Shown here: piece after piece, positions 37,601 to 45,964 of the stretch | How positions within the stretch are numbered: the first letter of the stretch is position 1 | Layout: each line of letters starts with the position of its first letter | Source: Poriferisodalis sp965262965 | GTDB taxonomy: Bacteria; Actinomycetota; Acidimicrobiia; Acidimicrobiales; Poriferisodalaceae | Assembly (NCBI RefSeq): GCF_965262965.1 | Contig: NZ_OZ253573.1 | Location: 2,232,001 to 2,296,000, forward strand | Reading direction: 5' to 3' | DNA length: 64,000 nt | Position numbers and translations under genes: made by a program | Notes under the pieces: model-generated | Told to the model about the DNA's origin: nothing | Databases searched by the model: none | Seen by the model: the letters and a program-made list of their open reading frames with translations, nothing else

Positions 37601-38185
37601 CTGTACGTGTCGAATCACCCGCTGCGCGGCGGTGAGGCCCAATTGCGGCGCGCCACTGACTGCACTGCCAACGGCATCGGCGACCTGCCGCCGAACCCCG
37701 ACGGCGGCCAGCAGTGGGTGACCATCGGCGGCGTCGTGCACAACCTCCAGCGACGCTTCACCCGCAGCGGCGAGCCCATGGCGCGCTTCACGCTCGAGGA
37801 CACCGAAGGCTCCGTCGAGGTGACGGTGTTCCCCAAGGCCATGGCCGAAGCCGGCGATGGCCTCGCCGAGGATGCCGTCGTGCTGGTGCGCGGCCGCCCA
37901 GACCGGCGAGGCGAGGGCGAGACAGCGTTCCTCGCGAACGAGATCGCCCCGTTCGATTTGCGCAAGGGACCGGCGCCGCTGCGTCTCAACGTCGAACGCG
38001 TCGACATGGACGAGAACTGGCTGGTCTCGTTCGAGAAGATGCTGGCCTCCCATCCCGGCGATGCACCGGTGCACTTGCGCGTCGGCGACCGGCTGGTGCA
38101 GCTTCCCGAGTCTCGATGGGTGGACGCCGGCGCCCTCGCCGGACCGTTGCGCGAGATTCTCGGCGCCGACGCAGTTCGCACCTGA
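34652..38185 (+). CDS. dnaE: DNA polymerase III alpha subunit
   Basis: Replicative polymerase, 1177 residues. The N-terminal PHP domain is intact (FVHLHTHTEYSLLDG). The palm carries PDIDIDFDD (about residues 414-422) and LLKMDFLGLRTL, which together supply the three catalytic acidic residues. The fingers contain YQESMMRVAQDIAGYSMAEADDLRKACGKK, then the helix-hairpin-helix region, a beta-clamp-binding region and a C-terminal OB fold (WVTIGGVVHNLQRRFTRSGEPMARFTLED). GTG start at 34652 with GAGGAG upstream. Essential gene, fully intact, marking core chromosome. Confidence 0.97.
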   Translation: MAASFVHLHTHTEYSLLDGAARVNEVVGAAAADGQPALGITDHGNMYGVLDFYRACKAHEITPIIGTEAYMALESRHERPGRNRAKNSKVDDSGDDGEGEKLYYHLTLLAENDAGYRNLLKLASTAFLEGYYYKPRMDWEMFAQHADGLIATTGCLGSVVQQALLAGDYDEARRRAGRLQDIFGRDSLYVELQDHGIGAQRDCNPQLLQIAQELGAPLLATNDLHYTQQGDALAHDALLCVQTGALRSDPDRFKFHGDQHYLKTSAQMRTLFAAHPDSCDNTLAIAERADVNIEFGRMLLPHFDVPAPHADADAYLKHLALQGAKERWGQNLPASTAERIAYELRVISDMGFSSYFLITWDLIRHARESGIRVGPGRGSAAGCAVAYCLRITDLDPIHYGLLFERFLNPARISMPDIDIDFDDRYRDEMIHYAAQKYGTEHVAQIITFSRIKARAAVRDAARVLGKPYSLGDRISKAMPPLIMGRDTPLGACLERDEQHSDGYAAAAELRDMYALDDEVREVVDVARGLEGLIRQDSVHAAAVVISPDPLTDYLPIQRKPETGTDPDDAPIVTQFDMGGVEDLGLLKMDFLGLRTLSIIDECVRLIERRTGSTVDIDTMPLDDPATFKLLCAGDTMGVFQLESGPVRSLLRSMQPNQFEDICALVALYRPGPMAADMHNSYAHRKNGRQSADPPHPDLAELLDETYGLMIYQESMMRVAQDIAGYSMAEADDLRKACGKKNRAQIAEHRAKFIAGTDAKGYGEALGEQLFAIIEPFADYAFNKSHAFAYGLIAYQTAYLKANYPTEFLAAVLTGSKRNIDKAGVYLTDCRQHGIEVRVPDINLSEMDFATDGNAIPFGLSAVRNVGEKVAEPILAERSANGPFADFYDFCERMPREVLNRRFVESLIRAGAFESCGHTRAGLLDVFDRIIEAALRRRTEAEAGLQSMFGGADADSVEFDDRIDVPDITADERTTLVWEKELLGLYVSNHPLRGGEAQLRRATDCTANGIGDLPPNPDGGQQWVTIGGVVHNLQRRFTRSGEPMARFTLEDTEGSVEVTVFPKAMAEAGDGLAEDAVVLVRGRPDRRGEGETAFLANEIAPFDLRKGPAPLRLNVERVDMDENWLVSFEKMLASHPGDAPVHLRVGDRLVQLPESRWVDAGALAGPLREILGADAVRT

Positions 38186-38295
38186 ATCTGCGCATCGGAC
38201 TGCGCAGCGAAGCCCCTAGCCTTTCTCGATGGTCGTGAACGCGGCCGTTTTCGCTGCGGCGGGGCCATCTGCGACGCAGTTCACTAGGAGTGCTC

Positions 38296-38475
38296 ATGAG
38301 CGACGGCGATACCCGCAAGATCGACGAAAAGTTGCTCAAGGACCCGGCCCGGATGATGGTCCCGCTCGCGAAGTTCAAGAGCTTCCAGCGGTCCGATCAG
38401 ATCTGGGTGATCGGCGGCATCTTGTTCCTGATCATCCTGATGAACGTCGTCTTCTATGGCGGACCGACTCGGTAA
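38296..38475 (+). CDS. Small single-helix membrane protein
   Basis: 59 residues: a charged N-terminal half (DTRKIDEKLLKDPARMM) and one transmembrane helix (IWVIGGILFLIILMNVVFYG). AGGAG lies 6 bases before the ATG at 38296, so it is very likely translated. No family recognised. It sits between dnaE and thrS on the same strand, 38 bp before thrS. Confidence 0.65.
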   Translation: MSDGDTRKIDEKLLKDPARMMVPLAKFKSFQRSDQIWVIGGILFLIILMNVVFYGGPTR

Positions 38476-38513
38476 CCCCAGCGCCATGAGCCGACGCCGA
38501 TGAGTTTGGGCCG

Positions 38514-40583
38514 ATGAATGCAGTTGGCGAGGCCGCAACCACGAACGCCTCTGGCGGAGTTTCAACCACGGTCGTGCTGCCCGACGGGCAGTCGCGTGAA
38601 CTTCCGGCTGGTGCGACGGGCGCCGACCTTGCCGCGTCGCTGGGACGTCGCGCCGCCAAGGATGCGCTCATCGCGGTCGCCGATGGCGAGCAGCTCGACC
38701 TGGATCGGCCGTTGCCCGACGGCGCAGCGGTGTCGCTGGTGTTCCCGGGCACCGGCGACGGGCTCGAAGTGCTGCGTCACTCCACCGCGCACGTCCTGGC
38801 CCAAGCAGTGCTGCGGCTGTATCCGGGGGCCACGTTCTCGATCGGGCCGCCGATCACCGACGGCTTCTACTACGACTTCGATCTCGGTACCGACCACTCG
38901 GGCGCGGCACGGACGTTTTCGGACGACGACCTCGACGCCATCGAAGTCGAGATGCGCGCCGTCGTCGACGCCAAGCAACCGTTCATCCGTGCCGAGGTGG
39001 ATCGGGCCACTGCTGACGAGCTGTTCGCGCAGCACCCCTACAAGATCGAAATCCTCGACGGCGAGGCCGACGACCCGACTTCGGGGCCGCAGGGCGGGGT
39101 AATCACGACGTATCGCAACACTGACGAGTTCGTGGACTTGTGCCGCGGTCCTCACGTACCCGACACCGGACGCCTTGGCCACTTCAAGCTGATGCGGGTA
39201 GCGGGCGCGTACTGGCGGGGTGACGAGAAGCGCCAGATGCTGCAACGTATCTACGGCACGGCGTGGGGCTCTGCGGCCGAGCTGGCTGCGCACCTCGAAC
39301 GGCTGGCCGAAGCCGCCAAGCGAGACCATCGGCGGCTCGTGACCGAACTGGATCTGCTCAGCTTCCCCGCCGAGCTGGGCGGCGGGCTGGCCGTGTGGCA
39401 CCCCAAGGGCTCAGTGATCCGCAAGATCATGGAGGACTACAGCCGCGACCGGCACGAGTCGGGCGGCTATCAGTTCGTCTACACGCCGCACCTGGCCCAC
39501 GCCCGGCTATTCGAGACCTCCGGGCACCTGGACTTCTACGCCGAGGGCATGTACCCGCCGATGGAGATGGACAACGGCGTCTACTACCCCAAACCGATGA
39601 ACTGCCCGATGCACTGCTTGATCTTCGGGCAACGCCAGCGTTCCTACCGTGAGCTGCCGCTGCGGCTGTTCGAACTGGGCACCGTGTACCGCTACGAGCG
39701 GTCGGGGACGCTGCACGGGCTGATGCGGATCCGCGGGTTCACCCAAGACGACAGCCACCTGTACATGGCGCCCGAGCATCTGGGCGACGAGATCGAACGG
39801 TTGCTGGATTTCGTGCTGTCGGTGTTGGGCGCGTTCGGCTTCGAGGATGTCACCTTCAAGCTGTCGACGCAAGATCCCGACAAGTTCGTGGGTAGCGCGG
39901 AGGGCTGGGACCGGGCGACGGCGGCGCTGCGGGAGGCCTTGGACCGGCGCGGCCACGACTACGTCGAGGCCGAGGGCGAGGCGGCGTTCTACGGGCCGAA
40001 GATCGACATCGACGTGCAGGACGCCATCGGGCGGTCATGGCAGCTGTCGACGATTCAGCTCGACTTCAACCTGCCGGAACGGTTCGACCTGCGATACACC
40101 GGCGCTGACGGCGAACTGCACCGGCCGATCATGATCCACCGGGCGCTCTTTGGCGCGATCGAGCGGTTCTTCGGTGTGATGATGGAGCACTACGGGGGTG
40201 CGTTCCCGCCGTGGCTGTCGCCGGTGCAGGCGGTGGTGCTGGGCGTGCGGGCGGATCACGATGCGTTTGCCTCGGAGGTGGTCGCGCAGCTGCGCGAAGC
40301 CGGGTTCCGGGCCGAGATGGTGCCGGCGGACGATCCGTTGGGGGCGCGGATTCGTCGGGCGAAGCTGGAGAAAGTGCCGTACGTGCTGGTGGTTGGTGAC
40401 GACGATGTGGCGGCGGGCACAGTGGGCGTGAATCCGCGTGGCCATCCGGTACGGCGTGATGTTCCGCTGGGCGAGTTTGTCGCGCAGCTGGCCGATGAGG
40501 TGGAGAGCAAAGCCACCGATGTCGGCGGCTCCAGCAGCACAGGCGCCGAATCTGGCGCGGCCGCGGCCGCGGCGAGCGACTGA
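38514..40583 (+). CDS. thrS: Threonyl-tRNA synthetase
   Basis: Charges tRNA-Thr; 689 residues. It has an N-terminal TGS domain (~residues 18-80), the editing domain with HSTAHVLAQAVLRLYPGA and CRGPHVPDTG, then class II catalytic motifs. The catalytic zinc site is in MNCPMHCLIF with later histidines, motif 2 in YRYERSGTLHGLMRIRGFTQDDSH, and motif 3 near HRALFGAIERFFGVMMEH. The anticodon-binding domain follows (VLGVRADHDAFASEVVAQL). The Ala/Ser-rich tail after residue 670 is an extension. ATG at 38514. Confidence 0.96.
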   Translation: MNAVGEAATTNASGGVSTTVVLPDGQSRELPAGATGADLAASLGRRAAKDALIAVADGEQLDLDRPLPDGAAVSLVFPGTGDGLEVLRHSTAHVLAQAVLRLYPGATFSIGPPITDGFYYDFDLGTDHSGAARTFSDDDLDAIEVEMRAVVDAKQPFIRAEVDRATADELFAQHPYKIEILDGEADDPTSGPQGGVITTYRNTDEFVDLCRGPHVPDTGRLGHFKLMRVAGAYWRGDEKRQMLQRIYGTAWGSAAELAAHLERLAEAAKRDHRRLVTELDLLSFPAELGGGLAVWHPKGSVIRKIMEDYSRDRHESGGYQFVYTPHLAHARLFETSGHLDFYAEGMYPPMEMDNGVYYPKPMNCPMHCLIFGQRQRSYRELPLRLFELGTVYRYERSGTLHGLMRIRGFTQDDSHLYMAPEHLGDEIERLLDFVLSVLGAFGFEDVTFKLSTQDPDKFVGSAEGWDRATAALREALDRRGHDYVEAEGEAAFYGPKIDIDVQDAIGRSWQLSTIQLDFNLPERFDLRYTGADGELHRPIMIHRALFGAIERFFGVMMEHYGGAFPPWLSPVQAVVLGVRADHDAFASEVVAQLREAGFRAEMVPADDPLGARIRRAKLEKVPYVLVVGDDDVAAGTVGVNPRGHPVRRDVPLGEFVAQLADEVESKATDVGGSSSTGAESGAAAAAASD

Positions 40584-40596
40584 GGTTCGGGCGATA

Positions 40597-41772
40597 GTGC
40601 AGGCGCTGGTTTTTGAGCGCAAGGAGCTGCGGTTCGCAGCGGCCATGGCGGCGGGCAAGCTCAAACCCGGCTCGGGTGCGGGCGTGGGCCCGCTGAGTTT
40701 GACCGAGATGGACCCGCCGGAGTTGCCGGGCGGCGACTGGCAGTACGTGCGCACGGCGCTGTCGGGCATTTGCGGTTCGGATCTTGCGACGGTGGACGGG
40801 AAGGTGTCGCGCTACTTCGAGTCGCTGGTGTCATTCCCGTTCGTGCCTGGGCATGAAGTGGTCGGCCACGTCGGCGACGGCACCCGGGTGGTGCTGGAAC
40901 CGGTACTGGGACCTGAAGCTCACGGCGTTGCCCCGCCGTGGCCCGACGCAGCACCCGCCGACGGCGACGACTACGGCCACTTGATCGGCGGCGTGATCGA
41001 AGCCGGGTTGCAGACGGGTTCGTGCGCGTCGACCGGCGGCGGCTGGTCCGAGACGTTTGTCGCACACCGGTCGCAGCTCCATTCGCTGGGTTCGCTCGGG
41101 CCTGCCGAGCTGAGCGACGAGACGGCAGTGATGATCGAGCCGACAGCTGCGGGCATTCACGCCGCGCTGCGGTCGGGGGTGACCGAGGGCGGCACGGCCG
41201 CCGTGATCGGCGCCGGCACGATGGGTTTGGTTGCGGTTGCCGCGTTGCGGCAGCTGACCGGCGTGGCGGCGATCGTGGTGGGTGCTCGCTACAGCCATCA
41301 GCGCCGGCTGGCCCGGGAGCTGGGTGCCGATCTGGCGGTGTCGCCCGACGAGTTGGGGCGGGCTGTGCGCCGCGCCGCCGGCACGAGGGTGATCGGCTCG
41401 ACGCTGGGTTCAGGGACCCATGTGACGATTGACGCAGTGGCGTCGTCGGAGTCGCTGACCGATGCCATCGCGGTCACTCGGCCGCGGGGCAGGGTGGTGG
41501 TGCTGGGCATGCCGGCTTCGGTGGAGCTGAACCTGTCAGCGCTGTGGCACCGCGAGACCGAGCTGGTGGGGGCCTACTGCTATGGCACCGAGCCGTCGCT
41601 GGACGGGGGCCACACCTTCGAGGCGGCGGTCAAACTAGTGCGCGACTGCGACCTCGGCCGGCTGGTGTCGGAGCTGTATCCGCTGGAGGAATACCGCAAC
41701 GCACTCGAGCACGCCGCCAACGCTGGTGCCCGCGGCTCAACCAAGATCGCCTTCGACCTGCGCGAGGACTGA
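40597..41772 (+). CDS. Medium-chain (MDR) dehydrogenase, structural zinc cysteines lost
   Basis: 391-residue alcohol-dehydrogenase-like protein. A catalytic-zinc pattern is present: SGICGSDLATVDGK, then FVPGHEVVGHV. The NAD(P) fold has VIGAGTMGLVAVAAL. The lobe that normally carries four structural-zinc cysteines reads EPVLGPEAHGVAPPWPDAAPADGDD and has no cysteine, so structural zinc is absent. GTG at 40597, 13 bp after thrS, is preferred to the upstream start inside thrS. Substrate unknown. Confidence 0.82.
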   Translation: MQALVFERKELRFAAAMAAGKLKPGSGAGVGPLSLTEMDPPELPGGDWQYVRTALSGICGSDLATVDGKVSRYFESLVSFPFVPGHEVVGHVGDGTRVVLEPVLGPEAHGVAPPWPDAAPADGDDYGHLIGGVIEAGLQTGSCASTGGGWSETFVAHRSQLHSLGSLGPAELSDETAVMIEPTAAGIHAALRSGVTEGGTAAVIGAGTMGLVAVAALRQLTGVAAIVVGARYSHQRRLARELGADLAVSPDELGRAVRRAAGTRVIGSTLGSGTHVTIDAVASSESLTDAIAVTRPRGRVVVLGMPASVELNLSALWHRETELVGAYCYGTEPSLDGGHTFEAAVKLVRDCDLGRLVSELYPLEEYRNALEHAANAGARGSTKIAFDLRED

Positions 41773-41880
41773 CTGCACTGCCCGACGAGCAGCGCGACCG
41801 CAGCGCCCGGAGAATTCCCTTGCTCACCCGACGGGTCCCATGCATAGGGTGATGGGCGTGGCAGGGACACCAGTGCCGAC

Positions 41881-42264
41881 ATGATCGACTTTGCTGTGAT
41901 GGGCACGCCAAGGACGCATCGGGCAGATACCAGACCACAATGGCAGGCCGCGGTAAGGGCAGCTTTCCCTGACCCCGTCGAGCCGCTGACCGGGCCGTTG
42001 CGGTTGCGAATCGGCTATTTCTACGAGCGAGCAACCGATCTGGACACCGACAACATCATCAAGCCGATCCAGGACGCCCTCAAGAGGGTCGCCTACGAAC
42101 ACGACAAGACCATCGTGGATGTATGTGCTCGCAAATTGGATCGGCTACGACCCCCGCCCTTTGCGAATACGCCAGCGATCGTCAGCGACGCGCTCATCGC
42201 GACGACTGGAGACTTCGTGTTTGTTCGAGTCGCCGCTGCGGACGGGGAAGTGACGTTCTCATGA
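41881..42264 (+). CDS. RusA-like Holliday-junction resolvase
   Basis: 127-residue protein with the RusA arrangement. It has a short basic N-terminal strand, then ATDLDTDNIIKPIQDALKRVAYEHDKTIVDV, where conserved aspartates and the lysine of D-x-D-N-x-x-K-x-x-x-D-A-L form the metal site. RusA proteins are usually phage-derived. It overlaps the next gene by 4 bp (ATGA), so the two are translationally coupled. That coupling to a REase/HEPN-like protein is unusual and places RusA in an accessory module. Confidence 0.8.
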   Translation: MIDFAVMGTPRTHRADTRPQWQAAVRAAFPDPVEPLTGPLRLRIGYFYERATDLDTDNIIKPIQDALKRVAYEHDKTIVDVCARKLDRLRPPPFANTPAIVSDALIATTGDFVFVRVAAADGEVTFS

Positions 42265-43121
42265 CCACGAATACCGCGGCGCGCAGAGCACTTCTGAGTG
42301 CCCGGAGAAAGTATGAGGCTGATGGCTACGTTGTCAGCCTCGATGAGCAGCTGCCGAAGCCATACGACGGTTTCGTGGCGAATGCCGTCGCCCGGCGGAA
42401 CGACGAGTTCGTGATCGTCGAAGTCAGGCCGACACAGTTGAGCAGCGACTCTCGCGATCGCCTCGCGAAGCTCTCACAGATCCTGAGGGATGACTGCAGT
42501 TGGCGGCTCGACATCTTCACCTACGTGCCCGAAGAATTGCCAACTGTGCCGGACCCCGACGACATCAACCGTCGGGTACAAGAGGCTCGCCAGATCGCCG
42601 GGGAATCACCTGACGGTGCGACCCAGCTCCTGTGGTCGGCTATCGAAGGCGCATTGCTGTGGCTGGCGAACAAGCGGGATGTCGCTCCCGCGAGACTGAT
42701 GCCGGCACTCAATCTCATCCAGCAAGTCACGATGGAGGGCGTCCTCAGCGACAACCAAGCAGCGGAGTTCAAGGTTCTCGCACGCGCACGCGACGCCATC
42801 GCGCACGGCATGCGTGCCGACCCGCCGAGTGCGGGTCAGTTCGATTGGCTTTGCCGCTTCGCGCTCGACGCTGTCGAGGGCAAGCATGCCGACCTGCATG
42901 ACATGGTGGTCTGGTTCACCGCACACCACGCCACCCCCGATAACGCGGCCCTCGCCTACGACACGAGCGATGAGCAGTACGTCTGGCTCGGCAGCGGACC
43001 CCACCATGCCGAGCACGTCCTGTGGCAGCAGTTCGAGAACGCACTCGAAGCTGACATCGCCGAGGCAGTGCGGACCATCGAAAAAGACGGTACCGAATGG
43101 GCACGGCTAGATCAGTTGTGA
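42261..43121 (+). CDS. REase-like / HEPN-like two-domain protein
   Basis: 286 residues. Residues ~15-60 resemble a degenerate restriction-endonuclease-like (PD-D/ExK) core: GYVVSLDEQLPKPYDGF then EFVIVEVRPTQL, with arginine where the catalytic lysine is expected. Residues ~105-190 are helical and contain ARARDAIAHG, an R-x4-H pattern (R177-H182) like HEPN ribonuclease domains. The remaining ~100 residues are unassigned. ATG at 42261 overlaps the RusA stop. Function unknown; a nucleic-acid defence or repair role is inferred from the domain pair and from McrBC nearby. Confidence 0.6.
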   Translation: MTTNTAARRALLSARRKYEADGYVVSLDEQLPKPYDGFVANAVARRNDEFVIVEVRPTQLSSDSRDRLAKLSQILRDDCSWRLDIFTYVPEELPTVPDPDDINRRVQEARQIAGESPDGATQLLWSAIEGALLWLANKRDVAPARLMPALNLIQQVTMEGVLSDNQAAEFKVLARARDAIAHGMRADPPSAGQFDWLCRFALDAVEGKHADLHDMVVWFTAHHATPDNAALAYDTSDEQYVWLGSGPHHAEHVLWQQFENALEADIAEAVRTIEKDGTEWARLDQL

Positions 43122-43153
43122 CGCATCATGGAGGAACTTCGGACTCTGTCGCA

Positions 43154-43375
43154 ATGACGCCCACCGAGGAATACGAGTTCTAGAGCCGCCTGGAGAGCCA
43201 GACGCCCCACGGACCGCCGCGGCGGCGCACGTCGACCCTCTCCGACCGGGTAGCCGAGCGCTTCTCACCACAGGTGCTCGAACAGGTGAAGGCAGCCGCA
43301 GCGGATGAAGACCGCTCCGTGTCGTCCTGGGTGCGCCGCGCCGTACAGAGCGCGCTGTCGGCACCGACCAACTGA
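43154..43375 (+). pseudogene. Ribbon-helix-helix protein interrupted by an in-frame stop
   Basis: Frame 2 reads ATG at 43154, nine codons (MTPTEEYEF), a TAG at 43181, then about 63 codons ending at TGA 43373. The part after TAG ends RFSPQVLEQVKAAAADEDRSV followed by SSWVRRAVQSAL, a clear ribbon-helix-helix pattern as in small antitoxins and DNA-binding regulators. Either the gene is disrupted, or it initiates downstream (for example GTG at 43274) with a shortened N-terminus. Confidence 0.6.
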
Positions 43376-43645
43376 GTCACTTCAGTCTGTCCGGGGGCGT
43401 CTCGCCTCGGAACGAACAGCCCGTGACGGATCCGCCTGGTCAGCTTCGATCTGCGCCACAGCTCGGGCTTCCGCAGCAGAGCGGCTTCATGTGCCGATAT
43501 CACAGCAGCGGGAGTTTGGTCGGCTTCTACGTCCACGATGCAGAGGCTGCCACCCGAAGGGGAGCTAGAGCTGACGAATCATGCATGCGAAGGGCACCGC
43601 CAGCGGCTGATCGGCGTGTTGCACCCCAGCTGTAGGTTCGCCGCC
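43376..43645. other. Gap before mcrB, no convincing gene
   Basis: 270 bp between the ribbon-helix-helix remnant and mcrB. Open frames exist on both strands, but none has a recognisable domain or good start. It should contain the mcrBC promoter; no clear motif is seen. Confidence 0.4.
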
Positions 43646-45964
43646 ATGGACGAACGTCAGCAATGGATGCAGCGACTTGACGAGTTCTCTGATTACCTGC
43701 GCGAAGACCGGCGAGTCGGTTCTTCAGCCCAGGGCCAGTACCGAAGCATCGTCGAGCGCTGGATCGACTTCGCACTGTCTCACGCACACGATCCATCGAC
43801 GTTCGACCAATTGCTCATCGAAGAGCTGCTTGACCGGCAGCGCGACCTGAAGGACAACTCCCGCGCCGCTTACGCTTCGAATCTCAGTGTGTGGTGTCGC
43901 TGGGCATCGAATGAGCCGGTCGCAGGTCGTGAAGCCAACACAGGGGAGCCCGAACTGCACGACGACATCGCTCTGTGGATGGCGCGTCTCGAAGAATATT
44001 TGAGCTACTTGCAGCATCGAGGGCGGCAGCAGCCCACGATCAGCAACAGGCGCGCGAAGTTGTCGAAGTGGATCAGATTCGCTTGCTCGGCCGGTCGGAA
44101 CCCGGCGGCATGGGATCCGCCTGCGATCGAAGAGGCATTCATCGTTTGGGGCACGGTGGATTCTCCGCGACAACGCGACGACATACGCGGTCGGATTCGG
44201 GCGTGGTGCAAGTACTGGAGCAGCAGCGGTCTGGACGCATTGACGCTCGGTCACTTGGTCCAGCAGTTTCGGGACGGGGGATATCCAGACGACGACGTGC
44301 CGCACCGCCGCGCGGCGCGAGCAGAGTTCGAGCAGGTGCTCAACTCACTTCCAAGTCTGAGCTACGGCCAACGTGACCAGCTCAGAGCCGTCTGGAATAC
44401 CTCCAAGTACGACTACGGCGGTGCCGGCGTGGCCGCAGGCATGCACACCGCGCTACGCGACGTGAGTGAAGCCGACTGGCCCCGTATGCGGGATCAGATC
44501 TATTCGCTCTGCCACGGTCCTGGTGACCTCGCCACACGCTTCGACGAGACCATCGCCAACGTGAGAGGCCTCGGGGAGTTGATGGCGACCCGGATGCTGG
44601 CGATCACGTGGCCCAATCGTTTCCTGCCGAACTTCTTGCTCCGCACCACGAGTTCACAGTGGCCGGGCAAGCTTGAAATGATCGAACTGCTGGATCGACT
44701 TGACCTGCTCGATGCATCAACGGCGGACGAGGCCCGAGTTCTGCTTGACGCAACGCGAGGGGCTCGCAGCGTCGGAGAACTTGTAGTTCGCTCCAACGAC
44801 TTGCTAGCGGAAGTGCTGGACCCGTTCTTCGGAGACGGCGACTTCATCGACACTTGGGGAATGGCGCAGTTCTTGTACTGGCTGGATGAGCATTACGCCA
44901 ATGATGGCGCCGATTCAGGCGATGACGAAGATGCCGACGAGGCCGATTCCTATCGCGAGCATCTCGCGACACAGCTTGGCGACGCAGCCGAAGACTTGCT
45001 GTGCGGGGTTGGGTTCCTCAACGACATCGTGGAGCTGCTCGAGGACAAGGGGCAAGTGATCCTTTACGGGCCTCCCGGCACGGGAAAGACGTACTTCGCG
45101 CGCCACTTGGCATGGACGCTTTCGGGCATCCGAGACGACGAAGAGTACGAGAATGACGGGCCGTACTCGTTGGTGCAATTCCATCCGGCGTACTCGTACG
45201 AGGACTTCTTCGAAGGGTTCCGCCCGCGGGTCGATGACAACGGGCAGATGACGTTCGAGTTGACGCCGGGTCCGCTGGTCCGGCTGGCGCAACGCGCCGA
45301 GCAGAACCCCCACGAACGGCATGTCATGGTGATCGACGAGATCAACCGTGCGAACCTGCCGCGGGTGCTGGGTGAATTGCTGTACCTGCTCGAATATCGC
45401 GACGAGTGGACTCAGACGCAGTACCGGCCAGAGGATGGGTTCACCCTGCCGTCGAATCTGTGGTTCATCGGCACGATGAATACCGCCGACCGTTCCATCG
45501 CACTCATCGACGCTGCGATGCGCCGACGATTCCACTTCGTGCCGTTCTTTCCGAACCATGGTCAGACCAAGGGCCTCCTGCGCCGGTGGATACAGCGCAA
45601 TTCACCGGGCCGAGAGTGGGTCGCCGGCTTGGTCGACAAGGTCAACAACGAACTCGCAGAGCAGATGGGTGACGATCACTCGCTGATTGGTCCGAGTCAC
45701 TTCATGAAGCGCAATCTGGACAAGGACGGTTTGCGGCGGATCTGGGAGTACAACATCGAGCCGTTAGTCGAAGATCAGCTCTTCGGCCGCCAGGAGGCGA
45801 TCGACAGCTTCCGGTTCGGCAGCGTCTGGCGGCGCTTCGGACCCGGAGCGACTTCGTCCGGTGCGCAACCGGGTGAGCCTGATGACCAATCGGCCGGCGC
45901 TGCCGATGAAGCAGGAAGTCTCACGGGTGAGAGCGAAGGCGTTGCCGAGGAAGGCGACGCGTAA
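43646..45964 (+). CDS. mcrB: McrB-like AAA/GTPase restriction subunit with duplicated N-terminal domain
   Basis: 772-residue motor subunit of a type IV, modified-DNA-targeting McrBC-like system. The AAA core has Walker A LYGPPGTGKTYFARHLAW (~residue 473), QFHPAYSYEDFFEGFRP (the usual McrB follow-on motif), Walker B VMVIDEINRANLPRVLGEL (~561) and the McrB signature MNTADRSI (~611). The N-terminus is unusual. Two related ~80-residue helical units (residues ~8-88 and ~112-195) resemble tyrosine-recombinase core-binding domains, each with a W-I-x/D-F-A-x-S pattern. The start at ATG 43646 is chosen by homology of the first repeat. Stop is directly followed by mcrC. Confidence 0.85.
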   Translation: MDERQQWMQRLDEFSDYLREDRRVGSSAQGQYRSIVERWIDFALSHAHDPSTFDQLLIEELLDRQRDLKDNSRAAYASNLSVWCRWASNEPVAGREANTGEPELHDDIALWMARLEEYLSYLQHRGRQQPTISNRRAKLSKWIRFACSAGRNPAAWDPPAIEEAFIVWGTVDSPRQRDDIRGRIRAWCKYWSSSGLDALTLGHLVQQFRDGGYPDDDVPHRRAARAEFEQVLNSLPSLSYGQRDQLRAVWNTSKYDYGGAGVAAGMHTALRDVSEADWPRMRDQIYSLCHGPGDLATRFDETIANVRGLGELMATRMLAITWPNRFLPNFLLRTTSSQWPGKLEMIELLDRLDLLDASTADEARVLLDATRGARSVGELVVRSNDLLAEVLDPFFGDGDFIDTWGMAQFLYWLDEHYANDGADSGDDEDADEADSYREHLATQLGDAAEDLLCGVGFLNDIVELLEDKGQVILYGPPGTGKTYFARHLAWTLSGIRDDEEYENDGPYSLVQFHPAYSYEDFFEGFRPRVDDNGQMTFELTPGPLVRLAQRAEQNPHERHVMVIDEINRANLPRVLGELLYLLEYRDEWTQTQYRPEDGFTLPSNLWFIGTMNTADRSIALIDAAMRRRFHFVPFFPNHGQTKGLLRRWIQRNSPGREWVAGLVDKVNNELAEQMGDDHSLIGPSHFMKRNLDKDGLRRIWEYNIEPLVEDQLFGRQEAIDSFRFGSVWRRFGPGATSSGAQPGEPDDQSAGAADEAGSLTGESEGVAEEGDA

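Noticed and set aside
43180..43536. 118-codon minus-strand frame over the ribbon-helix-helix remnant
   Set aside because: No recognisable domain, while the plus strand carries a clear ribbon-helix-helix pattern.
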